The notes under the pieces were generated by a model. The model was not told where the DNA came from, made no database searches, and saw only the letters and a list, made by a program, of their open reading frames with translations. The translations under genes and the position numbers were made by a program. A stretch of DNA of 21,722 nt. Source: Bigelowiella natans CCMP2755. Taxonomy: Eukaryota > Cercozoa > Chlorarachniophyceae. Where the stretch lies: the NCBI GenBank assembly GCA_000320545.1, contig ADNK01002276.1, positions 1 to 21,722 of the forward strand, in the 5' to 3' direction. This document shows, one piece after another, positions 12,480-21,150 of the stretch. Numbering within the stretch: position 1 is the first letter of the stretch; every line of letters begins with the position of its first letter.

Positions 12480-12585
12480 TCTCTCTCTCTCTCTTTCTCA
12501 ACCATACATCCTTCGCCTGGAAGATGCTCTTGTTTATCCTTATATTGGCAGCGCTCACAGTGCGAGGAGGAGGCCTCTTCGGCAT
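3349..12585 (-). CDS. HPR/OPR-like repeat protein with C-terminal SAM methyltransferase
   Basis: About 40 small exons on the minus strand join in consistent phase from the ATG at 12585 to TAG 3351-3349, giving about 880 residues. The frame upstream of the ATG is closed by a stop 15 bases before it. The order is: an N-terminal module (12068-12585), about 14 degenerate helical repeats with ANxxWAxA cores (5411-11931), and a Methyltransf_16-type domain (3349-5334). HPR/OPR proteins of algae and alveolates are mostly organelle RNA-binding factors; METTL21-like enzymes methylate lysines or RNA. A role in organelle RNA or ribosome maturation is inference. No methionine codon lies between the last clear repeat exon (6141-6204) and the methyltransferase start, and the phases run through, which supports one gene over two. 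The exons are listed under the three module entries. The part at 3868-4188 is unresolved. Confidence 0.7.
3868..4188 (-). other. unresolved intron/exon stretch inside the methyltransferase domain
   Basis: This holds the GA/GC microsatellite at 3899-3970 (CT and GC on the plus strand). On the minus strand no AG occurs between about 4138 and 4045, a typical AG-exclusion zone before a 3' splice site; candidate acceptors lie near 4043-4035. The conserved part of the fold expected here (strand 4, then the D-x-I segment) is only partly recovered, so one small exon may be missing from my model. Confidence 0.45.
3899..3970. repeat. (CT)n-(GC)n microsatellite
   Basis: A CT run of over 40 bases followed by a CG run. 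It lies inside the unresolved part of the methyltransferase region, and frames through it give artefactual RERERE or SLSLSL proteins on the two strands. Confidence 0.95.
4429..4505. repeat. compound (TA)n(GA)n microsatellite
   Basis: A TA run passes directly into a GA run. It lies in the intron between exons 4721-4758 and 4189-4316. Confidence 0.95.
5012..5156 (-). other. possible alternative terminal exon of the HPR-methyltransferase gene
   Basis: After exon 5205-5334 (donor AG/GTAGTT, phase 2), an acceptor at 5157 opens a 47-codon frame in matching phase (FRILCAAKALAEALLAAF, then an acidic run) that ends at TAG 5014-5012. Using it would truncate the protein just before the SAM-binding motif. 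Skipping it and joining to 4886-4924 is also in phase and completes the methyltransferase, so I treat the latter as the main form. The implied 48-nt intron is short but is not the shortest in this gene. Confidence 0.3.
5411..11931 (-). CDS. exons 4 to ~32: helical ANxxWAxA repeat array
   Basis: Exons, 5' to 3' on the minus strand: 11857-11931, 11711-11740, 11609-11665, 10909-10947, 10534-10629, 10224-10292, 10080-10091 plus 9939-10010 (or one exon 9939-10091), 9670-9709, 9499-9575, 9233-9268, 9067-9111, 8842-8873, 8681-8762, 8544-8601, 8355-8434 (or from 8379), 8144-8184, 7885-7947, 7716-7740, 7530-7564, 7306-7441, 6927-6986, 6756-6867, 6658-6700, 6345-6428 (or from 6354), 6141-6204, 5764-5796, 5582-5624 and 5411-5467. 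The repeat cores read IANAVWAVAR, VSNLLWALGR, GLSNSIWAIAK, ELANVLWACGKL, QVANIAWARTKL, ELTSLLWSHAH, QIVMSLWALAR, DVSNFAWAAARLG, HMANLIWSLAKL, DIASVLSYYAAIG and DLVNVSWAFATI. Weaker copies are DQIAWQLL, FEIAWAEHW and EELDALAFSQ. Spacing is about 36-60 residues. This is the HPR/OPR class of helical RNA-binding repeat. I saw no RAP domain. Confidence 0.72.
6472..6599. repeat. (CA)n ... (CT)n microsatellite cluster
   Basis: A CA tract at 6472-6513, a short GT stretch at about 6540-6548 and a CT tract at 6558-6599, all in the intron between exons 6658-6700 and 6345-6428. Confidence 0.95.
7072..7196. repeat. poly-G run and (GA)n microsatellite
   Basis: G-rich run at 7072-7090 and GA run at 7160-7196, in the intron between exons 7306-7441 and 6927-6986. 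On the coding (minus) strand these are C-rich and CT tracts upstream of the acceptor. Confidence 0.95.
7624..7690. repeat. poly-G run and (GA)n microsatellite
   Basis: About 16 G in a row followed by GGGG and GA units, in the intron between exons 7716-7740 and 7530-7564. On the coding strand this reads CT then poly-C, leading towards the acceptor. Confidence 0.95.
11333..11459. repeat. compound (CA)n(TA)n(GA)n microsatellite
   Basis: Three dinucleotide tracts follow each other almost without a break, inside the 661-nt intron between exons 11609-11665 and 10909-10947, the longest intron of the gene. Confidence 0.95.
12068..12585 (-). CDS. exons 1-3: N-terminal module of the HPR-methyltransferase gene
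   Basis: The exons are 12508-12585 (phase 0 out), 12354-12394 (phase 2 out, donor GTACGT) and 12068-12254 (phase 0 out, donor GTACGC). The spliced text reads INKSIFQAKD, then LGELGTIVKANINK, then LNLVNCVTALQKIAK. This pattern (LNKxIxxA... followed by LNxVNxxTALxxLAK) is typical of the region before the repeats in algal HPR/OPR proteins, which supports the splice joins. The first 19 residues are basic and proline-rich and could be part of an organelle targeting sequence, but this is not clear. A serine-rich linker follows. Intron 1 contains the CT/GA microsatellite at 12446-12499. Confidence 0.75.
12446..12499. repeat. (CT)n microsatellite in intron 1
   Basis: CT run in the first intron of the HPR-methyltransferase gene. 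On the coding strand it is GA-rich and directly follows the donor region. Confidence 0.95.
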
Positions 12586-13164
12586 TATGGAGACGGCCTA
12601 GCAGCCTTTGCTACAAATGTTCCGGGAGTTCGGGTCGGGGGTTCGGCTTCGAAGATGACAGCCCATGCAAGTCAAAAATACTTCCGATTCTGTACAACTT
12701 CTTATCCCTGTAATTACCATAAATGTAATTATTGAATTCCATAATTTAATTTTTGGCGAAATATTAGCTGCCGAGCCGACGACCAGAAACCAATGAATCA
12801 GCGACTTCAGATGTTTCTCGCAGAGAAAGCTTCCTCGAGCATGTCGGTACCCTCGGACGCAAAAGGCAGCGGAATCCAACGGAGTCAAATGTCGGAACCC
12901 AAACCGGGGGAAACGGGCACAAACTGACATTCCCGGTTTTCCCCTCCCTCAAAGTCCTCTCCGGATCTCTCAAAAGTCTCCAATGTGTCAGACGACGTCA
13001 TCCACGTGCTGCGGGGTTTTGATTCTGAGGTCAGAACGGCTCGTTTCAAGTGGGTGAGACGCGGGCGTATTTGCTAATTACGACAACCAAATCTTTGTCG
13101 TATCTCCGTCATACCGTGCTCACCTTGTCGCACCGTGCAGAAGCGAAGCGCGAAGTGACTCACG
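12586..13164. promoter_or_regulatory. divergent intergenic promoter region
   Basis: This 579-base gap separates two start codons pointing away from each other: the HPR-methyltransferase gene (minus) and cytochrome b5 (plus). Both promoters must lie here or within introns. It contains GACGTC followed by CACGTG within 20 bases at about 12993-13007. These match the cores of bZIP/CRE-type and E-box/G-box sites, but by sequence alone they are only candidates. No TATA box stands out. The open frames here have no recognisable motif. Confidence 0.5.
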
Positions 13165-13939
13165 ATGGTGGATGAAAATTCTCCTCTGATTACTAGTGAT
13201 GACGATACAAAGAAGAAGGCTGCTCCGCCGGCTAAATTCATTAGCATGGAGGAGGTTCAAAAACACAAAAAGGTATGTATTATGCGGAAGGGGAGGGAGG
13301 TTGAATTTGCGAAATGTGCTGTTGATTTTCCTCGAAGTTATAGAACGAATCCGATGATGCGGCGCGCTGACTCATACCCCGTGTCCATTTAGGTGAAGGA
13401 CCTCTGGTTCGTAATCCACGGCAAGGTGTACGATGTAACAAAGTATGTAGAAGAACATCCCGGTGGACTTGAGGTTATGCAGGACAATGCAGGTATTGCC
13501 GCCACATCTGTTGCCTCAGTGGCCTCCCCTTCACGAAGGACTTGCCAATCGACACTTTTCCATTGTTTATTTTATAGGAAAGGACGTAAGCGACCAATTT
13601 GAAGAGTTTTTCCATTCCACTGACGCGAGGGATATTCTGAAGAAATACGAGGTCGGAGCCCTCGAGGGATCGACAGAAGAAGATTGGAATAAGCTTGAAG
13701 CTCCAACAGGCGGATCGTCATCTGGTAATGTTCGTGTAAAATGGCACTTAATTCTCTGCAATTTATATGGAATCGTTAAGATTCTATCGCTTGATTAAGA
13801 TAGTGAATTTATCCGTAGTTTACTGATGCTGTGCTGATCAACATGATTAGGTGGGTCAATGCCGGGATTTATTATTCCTCTCCTCATCGTGCTTCTTGCA
13901 GTTTTCTATCAGCTCAATAAGACTTACAAGTTTGTTTAA
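13165..13939 (+). CDS. tail-anchored cytochrome b5 (four exons, complete)
   Basis: Exons 13165-13272, 13393-13492, 13578-13724 and 13851-13939 join in phase with GT-AG introns of 120, 85 and 126 nt. The product is 147 residues. An acidic/lysine-rich N-terminus leads into the haem domain: [16 protein letters not shown], then EEHPGG with the first axial histidine at residue 58. Then [11 protein letters not shown] gives the second axial histidine at residue 82. The 24-residue spacing is that of classical cytochrome b5. The end, [17 protein letters not shown] plus a short basic tail, is a single membrane anchor (about residues 124-139), so the protein should sit in the ER or outer mitochondrial membrane facing the cytosol. 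There it would pass electrons to desaturases, P450s or similar enzymes. Nothing is missing or broken. The ATG choice is natural because it gives a complete protein of normal length. Confidence 0.95.
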
Positions 13940-14100
13940 TTGAGTGTTTTGGAGAATAAGAACAAGACCAAGAAGAGGGTTTTAAATTTGCACAAATTTG
14001 ACTCTAGATTGACAACAACGCACTGTTTTCTGCTCACATGAGGATACTGCTAAAAACATGTAGCAATATTAAATATGTGTGACTTCTTGTGTTATACTTG
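13940..14100 (+). other. 3' flank of the cytochrome b5 gene
   Basis: AT-rich sequence directly after the stop. No canonical AATAAA is seen; AATATTAAAT near 14067 is the nearest similar word. This is probably the 3' untranslated region. Confidence 0.4.
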
Positions 14101-15050
14101 ACTGTATTCCGATGCGCTCACGAGCATCGTCAATCATTGATACTCGTAGCTTCATATCTTCGCTACTCACTAGCTCAATTCACTACTATAATTTTGACAA
14201 CAGTCACAGGCATAACTACGCGCATGATGAATTGCACCCTTACCGTATGCGATGCAAGCAAGACCCACAACATAGCAGCGCAGTGGCGTAGCACAGCTAG
14301 CTAGTGGACAACGCATGCGGGCGGTGAGGCACATGATCTGTGCGCCATTTCTAGATTATATTGTATTGTTGCAATATCATTTCTAGGTTTGTTGCACATC
14401 GCCTGCAATGTGCACAAGCACGTAAGTGCGCATGATGATCATGTACGTACAAACATGCATTGTTTTTCGACATTCGATCACTCGAGCAATTCGTGCTAGC
14501 ATGTCTCCACATTGCTCGCACATGTGTCACTAGTTCTACAACTCACGCTAGCTACATAGCTAGCTCTAGAGCTAGCTCAGACAGCCTTGGCAATTCTCAG
14601 TACGTCGTTTGAACATGTTGCATCTGTGATGTTCATCCTGCACTCGTCATGCAATGCTCACTCAGCATGACATCGCAATTCCCGCACAGTCTTATTGATT
14701 TGTGGTTCTCATCGCGTTCATGGCATTGCTAGATTGTGCCTCATCGCAATGGAAGTGCCACAGCACGCTAGCACGCTAGGACGTCTGGCAGCGCCATCTA
14801 GCTGTGCTTGCACATGCAGCATGGTGTCTATTGTCATGGTGGTTCCGGCCCATACTTCTCTCCAGATCTAGCTGTGCATCTGACTTCCATTGTTGGTTGT
14901 AATGTGAAACACTAGAGCACTTGAACGCGGACAACACGGCGATGCCGACCCACTGTGTGTGCGCTGCAACAGCGCACACGTGCAATTCTGGAATTGCATC
15001 CAACGATGTGGAACATCCTTGCTTGATCCCCATGAATTGAACTTTTGAAA
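14100..15050. repeat. GCTAGC/TCTAGA-rich palindromic island (copy 1)
   Basis: The base texture changes sharply here: no microsatellites, but many palindromic words (GCTAGC about six times, TGCACA/TGTGCA, GCATGC, CATGATCATG-like). It includes a perfect 20-bp palindrome at 14558-14577. The words AGCTCTAGAGCT and TTGGCAAT also occur in the island at 19800-21100, so the two may be diverged copies of one repeat family. I see no transposase or long terminal repeats. Open frames here lack motifs. Confidence 0.5.
14558..14577. repeat. perfect 20-bp palindrome
   Basis: AGCTAGCTCTAGAGCTAGCT equals its own reverse complement. The core AGCTCTAGAGCT is found again at 19890-19901 and 20395-20406. Confidence 0.9.
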
Positions 15051-15751
15051 CTGTGCGCCAGAGATGAGGACCGTTTTCTTTTCAATTGGATGTTTTTCCA
15101 ACAGTACAGGAAGAACACCTCTGGTGCACCATCACTGCCACCTGAACATTGAATGTTGGACGTTGAACTTCGAACTGAGCAACACCAACGACAAAGAGTT
15201 TGCCCTCTCCGTGCCACCACGCCACTCTGCACACTATTTTTCATTTGAGGTAGTCCAGTTTCCAGTTCGTATCTCCAACATTCCGTTTCCTTTCCTTCCC
15301 CCCCCTTCACCCCACTGCATGACTGCACTTTCCGGCGCCAGCAAACCCAAATTTCCAGGAGTCATTGCATCGGTTGTCGCAGATGGAAAACCCGCCAACA
15401 CTTCCGGCTGTGGCTGGAATCTGAGCTGCGAGTACCACACAATGTGAGCATGCGACAACAAAATTCAAGCGTTTTTTTAAGTTCTTAATTTTTCCATAGG
15501 GTTAAAGATCAAAATCGATGGGAATTTGTCCCTGCGACATACCCTAAATCGAAAAGTGATTCGACAGAGATAGTTGGGATCGATCACCAGAGAAGGGCAG
15601 CAATGGTGACTGCTTCCTGTTCCAGCGATTTTCCCCGCACCCTCGCTATCACCCCCGCTAGTTCCCAGCAAGATATCTAAGTAGAAATCGGACAATACAG
15701 TGGCTTCATGCGCTAGGCAACGTCAAGTGGAAACAAAAGCGAAGAACTGAT
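15051..15751 (+). other. spacer upstream of the FOXRED2-like gene; unsupported ORFs
   Basis: A 127-codon plus-strand frame (15064-15447) overlaps long frames on the other strand. It contains a pyrimidine-rich stretch at 15270-15312 and no motif I recognise, so I do not call it a gene. The last 300 bases should include the promoter and 5' leader of the FOXRED2-like gene; no clear TATA box is seen. Confidence 0.4.
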
Positions 15752-17455
15752 ATGCGGAAGCTCGGCCTCTTTGCCTATCTTGTGGCCGCATGCCACCTGC
15801 TCGCACTCGTCGATGGCGGCACCTCCTCGTCCCACAAGAGAAAGGTCGGATTTAGCGACTATTGTGTCATCGGGGCCGGACCTGCCGGGATTCAGATGGC
15901 GCATTTCTTGCAGAAGGCGTCGCTGAACTACATCGTCTTCGAGAGGGACTGGGGGCCAGCTAGCACCTTCCGAAAGTACCCAAGGCACGGGAGATTGATC
16001 TCTATCAACAAGCGCTACACCGGCAGAAATAGCTCGGAATCGAAGGCCAACCGAGAATATAACCTCCGACACGATTGGCACTCCTTCCTCACCGCCACTG
16101 AACCCGTCGAGAGAGAGCGCGGTAGCGATAGCAGCGAGACGCCTGATGGCGGGGGGGCATTTGATGATCACGCCGACGACGACGGTGACGAGATTCTTAG
16201 CTTTAGCGGGTTTTCAGAGAGGTATTTTCCACTCTCCGAGGAATATATCGCCTACGTGGCAGCGTTCATACGACAGACGAAGCCCAGAATCAGATTCGGG
16301 CGGAATGTCGTTGACGTCTCGCATGTCAAGAGAAACCATTCCGCCAACGCTCGCTTCTCCTCCCCAGACGGTGATGATAGACAGCTATACCACTTTCAGC
16401 TAAGAGTGCAACAGCAGGCAAGGCTGCAGGAGAATGTAAAGAAAAACGATAAGAACGCACAAGCGCAAAACGCAGAGCAGCCACCAAATGAATCACCTAG
16501 CAAGCCAAAACAACGGCAAACTCGATGGTTTTGCAAGCGGCTCCTAGTCGCCAGCGGGATGCAGAAGGAAACAGTCCCGTGGTGGGACGGTGTGGAGCTC
16601 ACCACTACATACGGCACACACGACACTGACCCAACGACCTACCGCAACAAGAGCGTTGCCGTGGTAGGAGGCGGAAATTCGGCTTTCGAAATCATCAAAT
16701 CGATCATGGGGGAGGCTGCCAGCATCCATCAGTATGTGCATGTAGCGATTTAGTGAGAACGATAGGTCAAGCAGACTTTGATCCTGCGGCGTTTTTGCCA
16801 TTTCGTGAGAGTGGATGTTTCTGCTTGGGTCAGAGGCCCACTTTCACGTCCACTGTCATGCTTTGAGTGATGGTGATTTCTCATTTACATGCTCTGCCTT
16901 CTTCAACTTTCTGCCCTCCTCGTCATTTGGAGTATACTTGACTTTCTCTCTCTCGCTCTCCCTCTCCCTTCTCCCCCCTCCCCTCCCCCCCCCCCCCCCG
17001 GTCCAAGATATGCGCGGCACAAAACTACAGCTGAGGAATCACATTATCCCGGCGCGTTGCGCTCCGCGAATTCTGCAGCACTTGACAACGAGCCCGTGCT
17101 GAGAACACAGGATAAGTTCTTCCAGCACCCTTTCCCCCTCCGGAACATTCGAATCCGAGAGGAGCAATACCGAGGCGAGCGGAAAGTTTGCATACTTCCC
17201 TCTGACGACGGAGCCCTCGTCTCCGCCCCCAAGCAAGCACTGAACAGCTCGTGGGAGGGTGAGGTGGAGGGGGGGGGCGATTGGCTTTTCAGTGCGGCGG
17301 CGCGTGAGTCGCGCCGACCTCGATATTGCTACGATTATGTTATTCGATGCCTTGGTTTCTCCTTCGATCCCTCGGTTATGGGGAGATTGGGAAGGAAGCT
17401 AAATTTCCAGAGGCAAAACGGCATTCCAAAGTGCTACTGATGTTTATATTTGTAT

Positions 17456-17492
<37 letters not shown>

Positions 17493-17532
17493 TATTTATG
17501 AGATGTAGTTAACCTGTCGTATGTGCAGATGT

Positions 17533-17575
<43 letters not shown>

Positions 17576-19797
17576 CGCACGCGCAGTACATTACAGAATA
17601 CATGGAACACGTGTTTATCAGCGTGCGTGCGTGCGTGTGTGTGTGCGTGTGTGTATATGCGTGTGCGTGTGCGCGAGATTGTGTGTTTGAAGGATCCCAG
17701 GGAGAGGGGAGGCGAGAAAGGAAAGAGAGATAGAAAACGATCGTAGAAAAAGGAAGAGATCACTATATCGCTCCTAATCGTTTCCTTCTTCCGCGCTCCA
17801 GGTACCCCAGCATCACCCAGCGATTTGAGGCTGAGGGTATATCCCACTTGTACTTCATTGGATCCAACGCGCACTCACTCGACTTCAAGCTGTCCTCGGG
17901 AGGGCTGGTGCATGGATTTCGATACCAGGTGATGATCCCAGAGAGGGCGGGGGGGGGGGGGAGGGGAGGAGTGTAGCTAGTCCGACATTGTTTTTGTAGT
18001 CGCACTACTGCGAAACGCATTCCAGAAGACTTAAACTGAAGAATGTATCTTGTGGACGGGGGTATGAGAGTAACGAGGGGGGGGGGGGCGTGCACGTGAG
18101 AAACCCAACTGACAATCGGGGGCATATTTTGATGGATGCAGATTTTGAATCTGTTCCGGCACCTTCGGAGACGATATCATGGAGTTCCTTGGCCGCAGAA
18201 GAAGCTCACATTGGGGCACGATCTCAAAGAACAAATAGTCTCTAGATACGGTGAAACCACGCATATCTCTATCTCCAGCTCTCTCTTTTCTCTCCCTCCC
18301 TTTCTCTCTTTCTCCTTCCTTCTTCATCCATAAACGCGCCTAACAATCGTTATCCTTGACTCCCTTTCATTCAACCCACCCCCCCCTCTTCTCTTCGTCT
18401 CCTTCCTTTAGCAATCGCCTCGTCTCTCTACCAAATGTTTGAGGTGCAGTGTGACGTTGCGGCCATTATATCACGCGAGGGGCAGGGGGAAGTGGTCTAC
18501 TTTTACGGCGTGCTGACACACGATATTGACGCTTTTCTGAAGGACATGTTCGCGCCAGCGCCCCCCCCAACCGAGTATATCACACTTTCATTCGAGTTTA
18601 TGCCCGAGATCGACAACCAGCTGGTGTGGGGCGATGACGGCTATTTGTACGCGAGCGACAACCCAGTGAAGCCGCACAACAATCAGGTAAGGCGTCCTCA
18701 CGTCTTCATCTCGAATCCGGATAGTCTCTTATCTGCTATCAATCCTACTGCCGCCGCTCACCACCTGCGCAATCAACGATACGATCCTCCCCCTCCTTTC
18801 CCATCATCGATAGAGGATTCGCCATCTCGCTGCTTTCATTCATTCATTTGTGCGTGCAGACCGAGCGAGACTGTCTCTCCATACCAAATATAATGCGTTT
18901 TCCCTATTCTTTCTTGTTCCTTTGTGCGTGAGAAGTGACGCGTAGCACTGACAATGATGCCGCATTCAAATGATTGAATGACTAGTTCATCCACCCGACT
19001 ATTCGGTACTGGAACAAAGACGCGCCGACGGCATATAAGGTGTCCCGGCTCGCCACTTCCCATTTGTAGCGAAACTGAAGCTTATACTAGCGAAAACTAA
19101 GCAACAACATCCAGCCCACCCTATGTTAATAATGACCATAGTAGCATGATATTAGGTAAGGCAATATTAACCTAAAACTTCTGCCTTCCGTTCAGAGCGT
19201 TGAAGCATATACCAGAGAGGAGCTCGTCCCACGGGCAACGGCGGAGTTGTATTTGCTCGAAGACTTGAGGCTCGAGTACCAAAACCCAGTGCTTCATCTG
19301 GGACCGCTGGGTCGCTTTCTCGAGCGCGTTGGGGGAGCGCCCATAGACCGCCCCGACCCCGAGTGAGTGTGGCGAATCTTTTGTCGTTTGTATGGAAATG
19401 CTGAATGGATATATCGTGTTAGCAAGAAACTTTGGGTTTTTTGAAAAACAAAGGGGGGGGAGACTGAGCGGGAAAAACACTTAATACAATCATCTTGCGG
19501 TGTCCTTCCTTCAAGAATGAGATATCACGGATAAATGAATATGTGCCATTGCGGCGATAGTGATTCCCCTGCCAGAAACAGCGTGTGTTGGAGCACGGGC
19601 TCTAAGTTTGGATCTGATTATTTTCATCCTGGCGTTTTGCAATAACATTTTCCTCTCTACTTTCTCCACATCAAAGGTTTTCTATGTCGTGGTTTTGTGA
19701 CTGGTGTGACGATCCGGACCCATCATGGCGTGCAGCACTGCGAAAAAGGTGTGGAGACGACCGCGAGACTGGGGTGTGCCAGGCTCTTGCTTGGTAG
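15752..19797 (+). CDS. FOXRED2-like FAD-dependent oxidoreductase (eight exons, complete)
   Basis: Exons 15752-16731, 17008-17430, 17802-17928, 18142-18250, 18412-18686, 18986-19039, 19196-19362 and 19677-19797 join in phase and encode 751 residues. A signal peptide (about 1-23) leads into DYCVIGAGPAGIQMAHFLQ, with the FAD-binding GxGxxG at 41-46, then KYPRHGRLISINKRYTGRN and NLRHDW, hallmarks of FOXRED2. A second dinucleotide site, VAVVGGGNSAFEI (about 302-314), is for NAD(P)H. Then come YDYVIRCLGFSFD, FIGSNAHSLDFKLSSGGLVH and HGVPWP, all at the expected places. In animals FOXRED2 (ERFAD) is an ER-lumenal flavoprotein in ER-associated degradation. Low-complexity insertions at about 113-150 (acidic) and 223-256 (Lys/Gln-rich) explain the extra length. 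The C-terminus is CQALAW with a cysteine-rich tail (FCDWCDD), not a KDEL-type signal. Confidence 0.9.
16983..17007 (+). other. poly-C tract before the 3' splice site of FOXRED2-like intron 1
   Basis: A run of about 15 C lies a few bases before the acceptor CCAAG at 17007. It takes the place of the usual mixed pyrimidine tract. Confidence 0.6.
17459..17582. repeat. (TA)n and (CA)n microsatellites in intron 2 of the FOXRED2-like gene
   Basis: TA run at 17459-17489 and CA run at 17532-17582, with further GT/GC-rich stretches to about 17675, all within the intron 17431-17801. Confidence 0.95.
17945..18088 (+). repeat. two poly-G runs in intron 3 of the FOXRED2-like gene
   Basis: G runs at about 17948-17961 and 18078-18088 on the coding strand, in the intron 17929-18141. 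They are an exception to the C-rich orientation seen in most other introns of this window. Confidence 0.9.
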
Positions 19798-19799
19798 TA

Positions 19800-21150
19800 C
19801 AGGAAGAAAAGCAGCATGTGTTCAACTAGATGAGCTGATGTAGCTTTAAGCACGTGCATGCAGTCATTGCCACATGCTAGCATGTGCACAGCTCTAGAGC
19901 TGTTGGCAATGAAGCTGCATGCATGTATGTTGCACGCCAACCCTGCAGCACGGATGGTGCATGCGCCACAAACAAAGCCACGCGGTCGAGTTTGGTCGCA
20001 GGCTAGCTAGCTATATAATATATATACGTATGTCTATTGTGCTAGCTAACACTTGCCGTGCATAAACTTCCCGATTGCCACAGCCAAGAGCACGCACAGA
20101 TGCAGCAGGCTAGCTACTAGCAATGATGCATGCAAATTCGACAGATTGAATTCGTTATTGTTAATTTTGCTAGATTGCTAGATTGAGAAGGCAAGTTGAA
20201 CTGGACATCTTCACAATCACCAGGACTGTTCACCATTTATTTGTGATGACTGCATGTTAACATCACGACTCATGGACTCACGCATCACGCATTGCTAGTA
20301 GATCGACACACGCTCAACAACTACATGTAGCTGGCCAAACTAGCACTAGAGCAAACAAATCTGGACCTTGACGGGCGATTCAGCGACGCTGGCTAGCTCT
20401 AGAGCTGGCTAGCTAAGACAATTGATCCAGAAGCTAGCATGCAGCACATCAATCGAGTTACGCGCAATAAGATCTTGATCGAAGGCCCATTCTGAGACAA
20501 AATCTTTTGATGGCAAGAGGATTGCTTTGTCGTTTCACACTTCATGCAACACATTGCATCCAGTTAGATGATCATTGGCGCACAGTATAGCTAGCTAGCC
20601 TAGCTAGTTGCGGCGGTGCGCGTGGTGCACGTGCATGCTCGCGATGCCAAATTATCTGGCTAACAATTCTAGCTCATCATGCACAAATCAAATGAATGTG
20701 ACTGTTTGTCACGTGCTAGCGTGCCAGTGGTTGTGAGGCGAGCGTAGCTAGCTAGCTAGGTAGCTAGCGAGGTAATGATCTAGTGATGCGTGTGTGAAAA
20801 GTGCCAAAGCTAGAAAGGCATGCATGACAAGCTTCACCAGCTAGCCAGTCTAGCTAATGACAGACACAGCAATACAAAAGTGATGTATTGGATGTCTATC
20901 ATGCTAGCTAGACAGCTAGACAGGCGCTACACAGCATGCATGTCGTGATCGATGTGCTCAATTTATCACTGCGTCGCATGTCTGCTCTAGCTAGCTAGTG
21001 CTAGATGTGCCACTCTAGCTAGCTAGCACTACTACTACGACACAAGCTAGCAAGGTACGACTAGATAGACCAAAGGAGAGCGCATGACACATTTGCAGGC
21101 TTCATGAGTGGATGCGGCTACACGCACTAGTGTTATAGCGATGTTGTACA
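19800..21150. repeat. GCTAGC-rich palindromic island (copy 2)
   Basis: About 20 GCTAGC words lie in 1.2 kb, far above the roughly 0.3 expected by chance, together with many CTAGCTAG, TGCATGCA and GTGCAC words. Perfect palindromes include CACATGCTAGCATGTG at 19871-19886 and CAGCTCTAGAGCTG at 19889-19902. There is no open frame with a motif and no microsatellite. It begins right after the FOXRED2-like stop, so part of it may be transcribed as 3' untranslated region. It is probably a diverged copy of the same repeat as the 14.1-15.0 kb island. Confidence 0.55.

Noticed and set aside
12598-12973. 110- and 69-codon minus-strand frames upstream of the HPR-methyltransferase start
   Set aside because: They have no motif and lie in the divergent promoter, and an in-frame stop just upstream of the ATG at 12585 blocks a simple extension.
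14912-15447. Overlapping 127- and 138-codon frames on opposite strands
   Set aside because: Both strands are open, neither has a motif, and the plus frame runs through a pyrimidine tract typical of non-coding DNA.
19800-21150. CRISPR-like or satellite array
   Set aside because: The GCTAGC words are irregularly spaced with no constant repeat or spacer unit, and the window is clearly eukaryotic.
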